Of a stretch of DNA of 64,000 nucleotides, positions 33,457-44,289 are shown piece after piece. The position numbers and the translations under genes are program-made. The notes under the pieces were generated by a model. That model was not told where the DNA came from. It worked only from the letters and a program-made list of their open reading frames with translations, and did no database searches. Source of the DNA: Chimonanthus salicifolius. Lineage: Eukaryota > Streptophyta > Magnoliopsida > Laurales > Calycanthaceae. Each line of letters begins with the position of its first letter. The first letter of the stretch is position 1. Where the stretch lies: assembly GCA_013350335.1 (NCBI GenBank), contig CM023537.1, positions 44,824,111-44,888,110 on the forward strand. The letters run 5' to 3'.

Positions 33457-34955
33457 CTTTGTTAATTTTGTCCTAACCCTGCATTATAATATTGGTATTA
33501 AGCGTGGGTTGATTAATGAAAATTTCTCTATCTTGTGGCATAACATTTGTGACATTCATCCTGCAAAAGAATTGAAAGATTGGTAAAGGATGGGATTCTA
33601 CCGAGTCTTAACTTTACTGACTTAGGTGTGTGTGTGGAATGCATTAAAGGTAAGTAGATCAAACACAACAAGATAGGAGCCACAAGATCTAAATGGCTAC
33701 TTGAGTTGATTCATACTGATATTTATGGCCCATTTGATGTTTCATCTTTTGGTGGAGATACCTATTTTATCACCTTTTTTTATAACTTTTCGCGTTATGG
33801 TTATATTTATATGTTGAATGATAAATCTCAAGCAGCTAGTACCGTAGAGATATTTATCACTGAAGTTGAATATAAAAAGGTGAAAGTATATGGTTAGATA
33901 GAGGTGTTGAATATTATGGTAGGTAAGAATAAACTGGTCAACACCCGGGCCTTTGCTAGAATACTAGAAAGCCGCGGTATAATTGCACAATACACGATGC
34001 CGGGTACTCCTCAGCAGAATGGTATTACTGAAAGGCACAACCGCACACTTATGGATATGGTTAGGAGCATGTTATGTAATAGCACTGTACAAATTATGTT
34101 ACGGATGTATGCATTAAGAACCACAATGTATTTACTTAATTGAGTTCCTAATAAATCAATTCCTAAGACTCCTTTGAATTGTGGACAGGAAGGAAATCCA
34201 GTTTGAGACACTTGCATGTATGGGGTTGTCCTGTAGTGGCAAGAATTTATAACCCACATGAAAAAAAACTTGATGAACGGACAATCAGTGGTTGTTTCAT
34301 AGGTTACCCTAAGAAGTCCAAATGGTGCATGTTCTATTGCCTAAATCATAAAATGATGATCGTGGAGACCGGTAATGCAAGATTTATTAAAAATAGTTAG
34401 GTTAGTGGGAGTGACATAATAAGAAATGTTAATGTACAAGAGGTGAGGGTATAAGTCCCTAAATCCTAACTTGAGAAGGTGTTATCACTAATATCACTGA
34501 ACAACTTGAGAAACAACACCTAAATGACGTATCACTCCATGATGAGACCATCACTAGTAACTAACCGATTGTGGAACAACCGCAAGAAGTAGCATTAAGA
34601 AGGTCCAAAAGAAAAATGAGGCCTGCTATTTCGGATAACTATGTGGTATATCTAGAATAATCAGATTATGATATAGGGGCTATTAAGGATCCGATCACTT
34701 ATGAAAAAGGCATAAAATGTGATGATTCTAGCAAGTGGTTAGATGTCATGAAAGACGAACTAAAGTTCATGGCCTAGAATAAAGTCTGGGATCTAGTTGA
34801 ATTGCCTCATTGATAAAAGAAAGTTGGATGTAAGTGGGTCTTTAAGGCTAAACGAGATTTGAAGGGCAATATCGAACGATAGAAAGTCAAACTTGTGGCC
34901 AAAAGGTTTACTTAAAAAGATGACATTGATTATAAGGAGTCATTCTCTCCTGTAT
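33457..34955 (+). pseudogene. Copia integrase and start of reverse transcriptase (right half)
   Basis: The reading resumes in register after GATTC. The GAG-pre-integrase zinc region is at about 33530-33650 (HNICDIHPAKELKDW, VCVECIKGKQ). The integrase core follows: LIHTDIYGPF at about 33705 holds the first Asp. The second, in D-R-G-V-E-Y-Y-G near 33896, is in another frame. PGTPQQNGITERHN (about 33999-34040) holds the Glu. A C-terminal integrase piece spans 34179-34395 (LHVWGCPVVARIY, GCFIGYP). The RT begins KVGCKWVFKAKRDLKGN (about 34823-34873). The element then stops abruptly near 34955 with no 3' LTR. Confidence 0.82.
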
Positions 34956-36985
34956 CCAGAAGGGTTAGGCCCGTACATTGTTCATGAAGTTTTTCCACAT
35001 GGGGCAGTTCAGATTAAACATCCTAAGAGTGGTCATGTTTGGAAAGTTAATGGTCAGCGTCTTAATCCATTTTTAGAGTTTCACAAACTGGAGGAAGAAG
35101 TTGAGATCCCACTAAATGATCCTATATAGCAGGAATCATAGGAAGGTCCATCCATCCATATCCATCCATCCATCCATATCCACCCATCCATCCATGTCCA
35201 CCCGTCACTTTGAGTATTTCTGTACTGAGTCAATCTGTGTGTGTGTCGATGTTAGTCAGTGTCTAGTTTAGGTTTTCGCTTTTATTGAGTCAGTTTTTGT
35301 GTTTTTGTGTCAGTCTAGAGTCCTATTTTGTATTTGTTTGTATTGTAGGTTTGAAATTATAAAGCCATCTCAAGTATTTTCTGAACTTAGTTGTTCGCTT
35401 TTTATATTTTATTCTAATTTACTGATGCACAGGTAGATTAGGGAACATTGAGGACAATGTTCAATGTTCAATTTAAGTTTGTGGGTATTGAGGGGCTACA
35501 CTACTTTTGTTTGTTTTATTTTTTAGTCCAAAAAAAATTGATGTTTTAGCATTAATTTGTGGATGAAAATTTTTATATCATGCTTTTCCATTTGAATTTT
35601 GTGAAATTTATGCTTTGAAAACTTTTATACAGCCATGTTAATGTTAGCCTAAAAAAAAAAATATTCATGAGTTGAGTAATCATTAGAAGAATACCAGTGG
35701 AGACTTATACCCAGTGAGATTTTGAGCCATTCGATTTTCTGAGGATTATAAGTAATTCTTTATTTTCTTTAATGTGTGCATAGTTATTATTTTTGAAAGA
35801 TTTCATTATTCTTTGTTTTGGTCAAATACTGAGAACGACATTAAAAATTGGATTATTACACCATAAATTTTTACTAAATTTATTTGAAGCGAAAAAAAAA
35901 TATTCGTATGAAGCTTAGGAAATGATATAGGTCATTATTTTGGATCGCTTGAGCCTTTGAAGCCTACCTATGATGTCATATTATCCTGTTAGTTCCCAAA
36001 TTTGATATTTTTAAAAAATTAGCCTGTTTTTGTTGATTAGCTATGTTTTTTGTACCCAACTCCAGTTGTGGAGTTTGAACCTTTACTGAAATATCTGTGA
36101 CCTATTCTAGAGCTCAGAAAAGGTTAGAGATGATTTTTTGGGATGGTACTCTTTGAAAAGAAAAAAGGGAAAAAAAAAAAAAAAAGAGCAAAATATGCTG
36201 AAAAGAAGGGAACATCCATACATCAAAAGAAGGATGTAAAAAAAGAGAATGAAAAACAAATTTTGAGAGCAAAAATGATGTTTTGGAAGTGTTGAGAGAA
36301 AAAATAGAGGAAGCAATATCACATCTTTAATATTGAAGACCTCTGCCTTTTCTGTTCAAAGTTTTGGTTTTAGAGTCTTGTTATCCTTCTTTAATATGAC
36401 CCGGTCCTAAGCCACGTTTCGTCCCATAGAAAGTTCTCTATTAATCCTCAGCTAATATGGTATTCAAAGTGGAGAATAGATGAGGAAGAATTATTGTGTT
36501 TGATTCAACGTTCTCAGGAAATGACATCCATTCATGAGATCTGAATTTTTCTTTGTTATTAGCCGTTCTTTGTTGAGAAATATGTGAGTATTTGTATTTG
36601 AGAAATTATTCCGCTCACATATGTTTTGAGAGAATTTAACCCAATCTCTGAGCGAAAGTCCTTCTAAGAGATATATCTGGTGAGATTTGGAGTCGAAGTG
36701 CATTTTCAGCTGATGGTTGCCAAACTTGTGCGTATTTGAAAAAAAGAAGGTTTTGTTAATATATTTTTGCTGAAATTTGATGTATGTGGGTATCATCACT
36801 GGAAGCCCTCACGAGAATATAACTTGTCCACTGGTGGTGAGTTAGGGGTTTAAAGGCTTGTTTCATATGCTAAATGCAATCGAGAGTGCCAGCGAAAGTG
36901 GTGTAGTTTAGGATTTTGATTTTTGTTTCTAATTTTTAGTTTCTATTTTACTCGAAGACTAGCAAAATCTAAGTTTGGAGGTATT
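34956..36985 (+). mobile_element. Tat/Athila-type gypsy remnant: integrase C-terminus to PPT
   Basis: It opens in frame with GPYIVHEVFPHGAVQIKH and VNGQRLNPF (about 34966-35090), the C-terminal tail of a Tat/Athila-type integrase, with a stop at 35127. About 1.85 kb of non-coding 3' region follows. This includes a CCAT(C/A) microsatellite (35140-35200), 'gaacattgaggacaatgttc' (about 35443-35462), and 'ttaagtttgtgggtattgag' near 35480. It ends with the polypurine tract AAGTTTGGAGGTATT at 36971-36985. Confidence 0.75.
35143..35202. repeat. CCAT-type microsatellite
   Basis: Irregular (CCAT)n/(CCATCCATAT)n tract downstream of the integrase tail. Confidence 0.85.
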
Positions 36986-39900
36986 TGATGAATACTTGGA
37001 AATTGACAATTTTACCCTTGGATATTAGACTAATTAGCCCTTGTTTTGTGTAAATTTGATATGTTTGATGGTATTTTAAATTTTTACAGGGAATTCAGGA
37101 GAATACATGATATGATGATTAAAATTGCAGAAGAATGCAGAAAGTGAGCCCAACCTGAAGTCCAAGTGTGTGACCTAAGCCCATGAAGAGGCCCATAAGT
37201 TCAAATTTTGCAAATTAAAAGATGAATTGGATAGGTTAGAGATAAGAAGAAAGAGATGTTTATTTCAGTTACCCAGCTAGACCCGACGAACAAACATTTT
37301 GTGTATTTTCTCTTTTCATATCAACATGGCGTGACTGTAGCATTAAACCAAACAGAGTGGAGGATGGGTCTATGGAATCAAAGAAGAACATGGCTTTATG
37401 ATAGGATTCAATAAAGTCTGGCTTCTCATGCTTGTATGGTTGTTCCACCTATGGTTTTTTATGGTAAATAGTGTAAATTATTGTATAAAAAGATCTAGTA
37501 AAGGAGAAGTAGTATATGCTAGAACACAGAAGACAACAATAAAAAATAGTGACGAGAGGACGATCTAGAAGAAGAAATAATTTTATTATGGTTACAAGTT
37601 CGATTCTATAAAGTGGCTAGATGATTCGTTTCTCTGTTGACTGCAATGAATTAGAAATCTTGCTGATTTAGAATGGAAGACATGTGGAGCCCACATGAAG
37701 TTGGCTTGATTGTTCACAACAGGATACAGCAGAAGTGATTGATTAAAGAAAGAAGGAAAGGCAAAGGTTGGCATAGTCGATCCCAGGCATATAACTTTGG
37801 GTGGCGGAAAATATTACAGATACATGGGTTCTCTCATTACTCCCCCCTGCACAGAAGGTGTTACATGGACAATCTTGAAAAAAATGATGAGTCTCACCGG
37901 AGCAGGTGAGTTTCTTGAGGTTAGCGGTTCATGACGGCTTCGAGAAGAATTCAAGGCCAACACTGCTTACCAACAATCGGATGGTTCACTTCTACAGTAG
38001 ATGAAAAAATGGTGTTTAACAGGAAGAGAGACCTTTTTCTTAAAGGTGGGAACAATACTGGTGAAATCTTCTTGGTGTTGACTCAATGTGGGTCCCGCAT
38101 GGTCCTCCATTCAAATTGGAAGAAAATAAAAGAGATAAAGGCAGCAATAATTTTTTTAACAGAGAAATCAAAGGAAATAACAAACAAAGAGAGATTAGCT
38201 GGCTGATTTGGATGTGTCTTCCTTGCCGTCCCAACAGAAGAAAGTAAAGGAAGAATAGAGAGGGAAAAAACACGCCAGCAATGAACAGAGGATTCGTTCC
38301 CTTCCAATTGCTGCTGCTACTTGTGTATGAAGTATCAGTTGGCAAAAAGAGAAGCACAAGTAGCGCAACCAAGTTGTAGAACCAATGAATGAAAGATTAA
38401 AAGGGCTTTGGAGGGATGCTATTGAAACTGTATGTCTCTTCTCTGTTAGAGCCTCGGTTTGACCGAGTCTATATATTGTCAATTCCGTGACCGAGCGTGA
38501 CCATGTGTGTTGGACCTTGCCTTGGAAGAATGTGAAGATGTCAAAAGATCTACTATGCATAGAAGAGTCTACACTGAACATGTGATTGGTACACAGGTAA
38601 GTGGACTATAGTGGACCTTAGATCAAGCCTAAACATCTTAGAAATCAGTGGCTAATAAATTGAAAATTTGAAAAAATATTTAGTCTTAGTCTCGAGGCCT
38701 CAAGCATTTTGTCGAGGCCTCAAAGACTATCCATATTTGCAGCAAAGATCGAGACAACTGTATTTCAGCGTGGGATCACAATGTCATCTGACCTTTGACC
38801 AAATATCTTACAAGATATGGTAAGAAAGATTTGAAAAAGAAGAAAGACTGCTCATGATTTTGAAATATCCTATATCTCATCTTGTTTGAAAATCTTGTGG
38901 AAATAAGGAGATCCTAGAAAGGCTCCTATGGATTTGATGAGATTATGAATAATCAATTTGCTATCTCACACTGGTGAAAAAATCTTTTGAAGGCTCCTCA
39001 ATCTCTAAAGGATAAGACTCACTGTGATTTGCTAGCACATGTCAAAAATGGAAACCTTTTAAGACTCCTCTTAAGTTGAAAAAGATTATGGAAAATCTTT
39101 TTACTTCCCTCATGATTTGTTATTTAAGTATTGTGATTGGCAATCACGGACATGTGGCAAATTAGTGAATTGGCCATTGACATGTGGCAAATTAATGAGC
39201 TGGCAAATTAGTAAAGATTTGAAATCTGGAAATTAAGTGAGTTGTACTTCCAAATACAGGCTCGAGGACTCGTAGGACTTAACTGTTCCAAGACAGTTCT
39301 ATAAATGTATGGTTGGCTGAATTCAAAATGAAGTCCTGAACATTGGAAAATACAGAACAGCTATCAGAGAGGTTTCATCCCCTCATCACTCCATCTTCAT
39401 TATCCTTTAAGAAGGATATAATCATGTATTCAATACTTCATTAATGATGAAGATAAGAATGTTTCTCTAGGACCTAAAATCAGTCATATTCCTGTCCTAG
39501 TACCCATGTTCCGCTGTGCCAATACTCAACAAAGATGGACCTGATCTAAAGGAAGAAGGAGTAGAGATATCTACAAGAAGAACACACATTTTGAAGAATT
39601 GTTAAGGCCCAAGGCAAGTGTTCTTTATTTATCATTGTACGGTGGATTAGATCAGCGTGATTGAATCACCTTAAAAAATAGGTGTCAAGGATTAGACTAG
39701 GGCGGTCGAACCTTTCAAAAGTAGGTTGTAATGTTTGGGTGTGACTCCCATATATAGTGGATTTGGGATAGCCCTAGAGAGGGTGAGTCCAACAGTGGAT
39801 GTAGGTTCAGGTGAACCGATCCACTATATATCGTTCTGCATGTGTGGTTTGCTTTAATAGTTTGATTAATTTGTTTATCACTTGGACACACATTATTCCG

Positions 39901-41239
39901 CTGCACATATTGTTAAATTGATTTTTTTTAAAAAAGAAAAATAACATTGGATCAGACCTATTCACCCTCCTCTAGGTCTTGCATACTTCTAGTAACGAAA
40001 TTTCAATATCTCAAACGATGGCAAGGAATTTGGTTGAGGAAGCATGAGTTCTAGCGATGCTGATGTGGGCAGAATTGTGAAAAGAAAATAAAAAATAAAA
40101 GAGAAGAGAGTTAGTTGACCCTAGTCATGTTTTGCAGAGAAAATCCCTGGACGGTGGAGTTGTCTTGAGGAAAGAAATTAAAAAGGGAAGTTGTTGTTGG
40201 CCGAATTAATAGAGAAGGAAATAAGACAATGCAAGGGTTAGATTTTGTAAGGGTCTTAGGTTGGTTATTTATTTTTATTTTCTTGCATTGTGTCATGTAA
40301 TTCCAATTTCATGTTTTAAATAAATTAAAAGTGTGTTGAAATATTAGTCTATTGTTTTCCAATTATCTAATTCATGTGTTATGAGGATTTTATTTGATTT
40401 TAATTCTTTTTATAAAAAACATGTTGGATTTAATTCTAGAATTTTCAAATTAGATGCACTGAAATATTTAGACTAATTAGACTTCCTTCTTCGATCTAAT
40501 GCTCTTGTTTTCAAGAGTGTATAGAAATATTTAGGTTTGGAGAAAAAATTTAAATTCTAGTTAGTCTAATGTTTGATTTGAGAAATTCTTAATTATTGAA
40601 TTGATGGGTTTTATATTTGAAATTTTAATTGACGAAAAATTTGTATGCATGATTAGTAATTTACGTGAGCTATGTAGTCCAGGCCTTTATTTTGTTTTCA
40701 AAATATGGAAAATAATGCTCCTTGATTCTTTGAGCCAGTTCCACTGTAAATATGTACAGAGGTAATTTTAGGTGTTATTTTATTTTTATTTCATTTATAA
40801 AATTCAAAACTCTTAAATGGTAAACTAGGTTAGTAAATTAATTAATTGTATCTTAATTTTGTATTCTAAATTAAGTTAAGATTATTTATAATTTTTTAGA
40901 TTAATTCCACCATCTTAATCAAAGTAGATTAAATTTTATCTTTTTCATGATAATTAGATTTCTTTAATGGTTAACCTCTATTTTTATATGTGACTCCTAT
41001 TTTTGGACTTGGTTTCTATCTTTCGAATATTTCTAAATTAAAACTAAATTTTCTAGATTAGAGAAATAATTCCATGTTTATGATTTATTTTTATGATTTT
41101 CTAAATTTTTGAAAATATATAATTCAACAGTATGTTTTTTATGGATATATTTTCCTAAGTTCTGATAGGATCAATCTCTCACTCCAAAGCTATATTATAA
41201 ATGGTTCGTGCACTTACGAGTATAAATTTAAACACAACA
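36986..41239 (+). mobile_element. Tat/Athila-type LTR with a nested solo LTR
   Basis: It starts TGATGAATACTTGG directly after the PPT and ends 'aacacaaca' at 41239. The end is followed by a decayed tRNA-Asp-type PBS. After subtracting the insertion at 38444-40005 the LTR is about 2.7 kb. A TATA candidate 'tataaaaag' is at 37484. The LTR is flanked by 3' internal sequence on the left and 5' internal sequence on the right, which is not the normal layout of one element. Confidence 0.72.
38444..40005 (+). mobile_element. Solo LTR of a SIRE-like copia, inside the Tat LTR
   Basis: It starts TGTTAGAGCCTCGG and ends GAAATTTCA. The end block ('cctattcaccctcctctagg', 'tctagtaacgaaatttca') and the start match the SIRE-like LTRs at 53330, 57949 and 61407. 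A TATA box 'ctataaatg' lies at 39299. The flanks (TTCTC / ATATC) are not a clean target duplication, so the right end is uncertain by a few bases. Confidence 0.7.
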
Positions 41240-41265
41240 AGTTTGTTATGCTGTTGCTGGGGAAG
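41240..41265 (+). promoter_or_regulatory. Decayed primer-binding site after the Tat-type LTR
   Basis: 'gtttgttatgctgttgctgg' directly follows the LTR. It looks like the conserved Athila/Tat sequence GTTTTTGGCGCCGTTGCCGG with mostly C-to-T and G-to-A type changes, the signature of methylated-cytosine decay. Confidence 0.6.
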
Positions 41266-43016
41266 TTAGAAAATCGTCATTGAATTATTTATTTTTAGAA
41301 GTAATGCTATTTTTAGTCTATTTTCGACAACTCTTTAAATTTGTAAGTTTCTATTTTTTTTAGAAACCCTAATTTTAGAAAGTTACATAGATTAGAAATT
41401 TCTATAAATAACAAAATCTGGAGATAATCTAAATTTGGAAACATTCCTAAAAGTAGAAACTCGCCATTTTTGTAAACTTCTATTTTTAGAAAATTTCAAA
41501 ATTAACTAGTTTATCTTTTTAGAATTATCTAATCTTCGAATTTTAATTTAATTTAAATGCATTCTATTTTTAGAAAATATATCTAAAATTGACATTAAAT
41601 AAGAGTGTTTTCATGTAAAGTAATAATGTACTGCAATAGATTTAGGTTGACATTAAAATTGAGTGGAAGAAAATGAGTATACCAAAGCAAATTCATAGTA
41701 GGAAAAGTGAACTCATACAAATGACAAATAACACTAGCCAAATCTAAGTTTGATCATCTCTAAGCGGACCTGCATGACCCGACTTAAGAAATCAATGGGT
41801 TTGGGTTATGTATTTGTATATCTCAGATCAAGTTGGGTTTGAAAAAATAAAACTCGCATGAAATTTTGCTCAGGTTAGTTGAGAAATTTAAAAGTAACCC
41901 GACTCGAGTTTACCAAGTTATAAAACAACACTTAAGTTGAATCGGGTTAGAAATTAGAGTTGGGTCAAGTCGAGTTTAATAAATTTTGACATCGGTTGAA
42001 TTGGATTTATTGAAACTTGGCCTGACCCAACTTGAGTTTCAACAATCTCTTATGTAAACTGGAGTTGATTGGCAAATTGTTCTAAAGCAGCTCCCATGCA
42101 AACATTCCTAGAAGTCTTAAATTCCACAATTTCTTCCAATGCAAATGAGGACAGTTTTATATTTTCCTGTATTGCTTCATATGCACTTTTTACTGTAAAA
42201 TTACTATTTGAAATTGTTTGTGAGAAGTCTTGAAATTAAGTTTTTCTCAACATAAAAAAAGTCACTTTTCATTACTTTGTACATAGCGTGTGCAGATTGA
42301 AAGGCTTAGATATGCTCTAAGGATTAGTCAAGTGAGACACTTAGACTTGGTCTAAAAAAAAATCACCATAATTTAGTGATTATGAGAAATGAGATGAACA
42401 ATATCACTAGGCCATAGTTGATATAAGAGATTATAATTCCACTCAGGTCTGCCATTGTTTAAAATTAAGCTATTAACAATATCATTTGGAGATAGAATGA
42501 TCCAGTTAAATCAGCAATTATAGGTTTAGACTTGGGGTTTTAAGCCGAATCATAGACTTCACTGAAGAAACTTGGTGTTCTCGAGTTCAAGTACGGTTTA
42601 AACATAGAGAACTTTCTAATGATTTAACTCATGAAGTACACGCTTAATTAGACAATGAAAAATGCATTAATTTAAAAAACACACCAATTACTCTAATTAT
42701 GAATAACTCAACACATTAAAATCAAAAGGCATGGAACTCACTCTCCTAGCGAGATAGGGAAGAAAGTTTTTGCTTTTCTTAAATTCGAATATTCAAAGTC
42801 TATTTACAACTTAGGCCTGTTCACTAATTTATAGGCCTTTATTTGAATAAAAAGAAATTAAATAAAAACTACAATGCCAATAGTCAACTTCGGATGGGCC
42901 CAGCCCACATGTTTTTCTCTTTCTATTCTCCTTAGATTTGTATGCACAAAGTCTCCCAAAATCAGATTTGCATGTTTGTTCTCAATCTTTTAGGATCATT
43001 GTCACAAGTCATGTTC
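41266..43016. other. Decayed leader, then unassigned DNA
   Basis: 41266-41600 is AT-rich and could be the untranslated leader of a Tat-type element. 41760-42040 contains many 'gacccgac', 'gggtt' and 'cgagtt' words, as in 7100-7210, probably a small non-coding transposon. The rest shows no recognisable feature or coding frame. Confidence 0.4.
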
Positions 43017-43310
43017 TCGGATATTAATCAAGTTTTTATCGAGAATTTAACAGAAAAAACTCACAGAAAATAAAATATTAAAAAATAATAAAAATAGATA
43101 ATAAATAAATAACATAGCCGGAGTTTGAAAATATAGATGATATTTCAGAAATAAAAAATGTATATTTGACCAAAAAATTTTTAACAAGAATTTAACGGGA
43201 ATTTACCAGTTAAAAATGACAGAAGTGATAAACTCGAGTTTCTAACACGCAAAAATTATTTTGCCAATATTTTCGTGATAAAAACAAAAAATTATCAAAG
43301 ATACCTCTTA
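43017..43310. repeat. Decayed relative of the CpG-rich TIR element
   Basis: In reverse complement it shows 'ttggcaaaataa', 'actggtaaattcccgttaaa', 'ttctgttaaattctcgataa' and a T/A-rich middle, in the same order as 5207-5594. Most CpG sites are replaced by TG or CA. Confidence 0.5.
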
Positions 43311-43879
43311 CATCGGTTAGGATTGCCAAACAAAACACCTACTAAAACGCAGGTCCAAAGTCAAATATTTTCCCTATGCTTACACGTCGCCAGAAGACTG
43401 ATTTTCTTTCCAATTTGCAGTGAGTGAGTGAGATTTCCCGCCACTAATTGAGGGATAATTGCTGTTCAAGCAGCAGCACCCAATCGTTCCCTTTAACCCC
43501 CAGGATATGAGTGATGCATGTGGAAGGAAATGCATTCCATTGTTGGGCCCACTCATAGCAACATTTCTTCTTGGTAGTTCTCTGCCCAGCTGCATTCAGT
43601 GGGGTCCACAGGAATGGTCAGTCAGCTGCTGATATGTCTTTTATGGGCCCACTGGATTGGGAGCATTAGGATTTAACTTCATGGACTTTTGAGGCCCAAC
43701 TTGTCTCCAAATGGGCCCTTGCACATTAACTGCTTTAAATGGGCCTCAATTCTGTTTCAACTGGGTCCATTAGATTTTATTTGAGGCCCCCGCTTTCCTC
43801 CTTCAGTCCGAGCATAAATCTGAAGAACAAACTTGTCCATTTCAACTAATTAGACCGGCTCATCTTTGATTGGGCCCAA
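43311..43879. other. No identifiable feature
   Basis: Less AT-rich stretch with repeated 'gggcccaa' words and a 71-codon minus-strand frame (43380-43595) that I do not recognise. It may be transposon debris next to the truncated LINE end. Confidence 0.35.
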
Positions 43880-44289
43880 CTTGGGTCTATCAGGTTCGAT
43901 GCCTGCATCATGGAATGTTGTGGCGGAGGGGCTTGGGTAGAAGCCCATCATTAGTATTCGAGTAAGGCAGCCATTTATCATATTTTGACTGCCATTACCT
44001 ATAGTCCAGACCTGATTACTAAAGAAAATATACCTCAAAAATAAAAACTTTCTCCGAAGAGGTGAGTCTCCTTTGTTTAGTAGTGACAGTATTGAAGCAT
44101 TCATTATGTAAGTATTTGGAGGATAACACTTGCACCTAGGCCTGTAAACGGACCCAGGTCCGGCCCGTAAAGATCCGGCCCGGCCCGATAAGATAATCGG
44201 GCAGTCCCGCGCCCGATAAGATATGGTCCGATTATCCCTGGATCCGGCCCGGCACGATCGGGCTGTCGGACCGTCCATGGCCCAATAAG

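Noticed and set aside
18542..41265. Endogenous pararetrovirus
   Set aside because: All reverse-transcriptase and integrase remnants are flanked by LTR, PBS or poly(A) features of retrotransposons; no movement-protein or coat motifs were seen.
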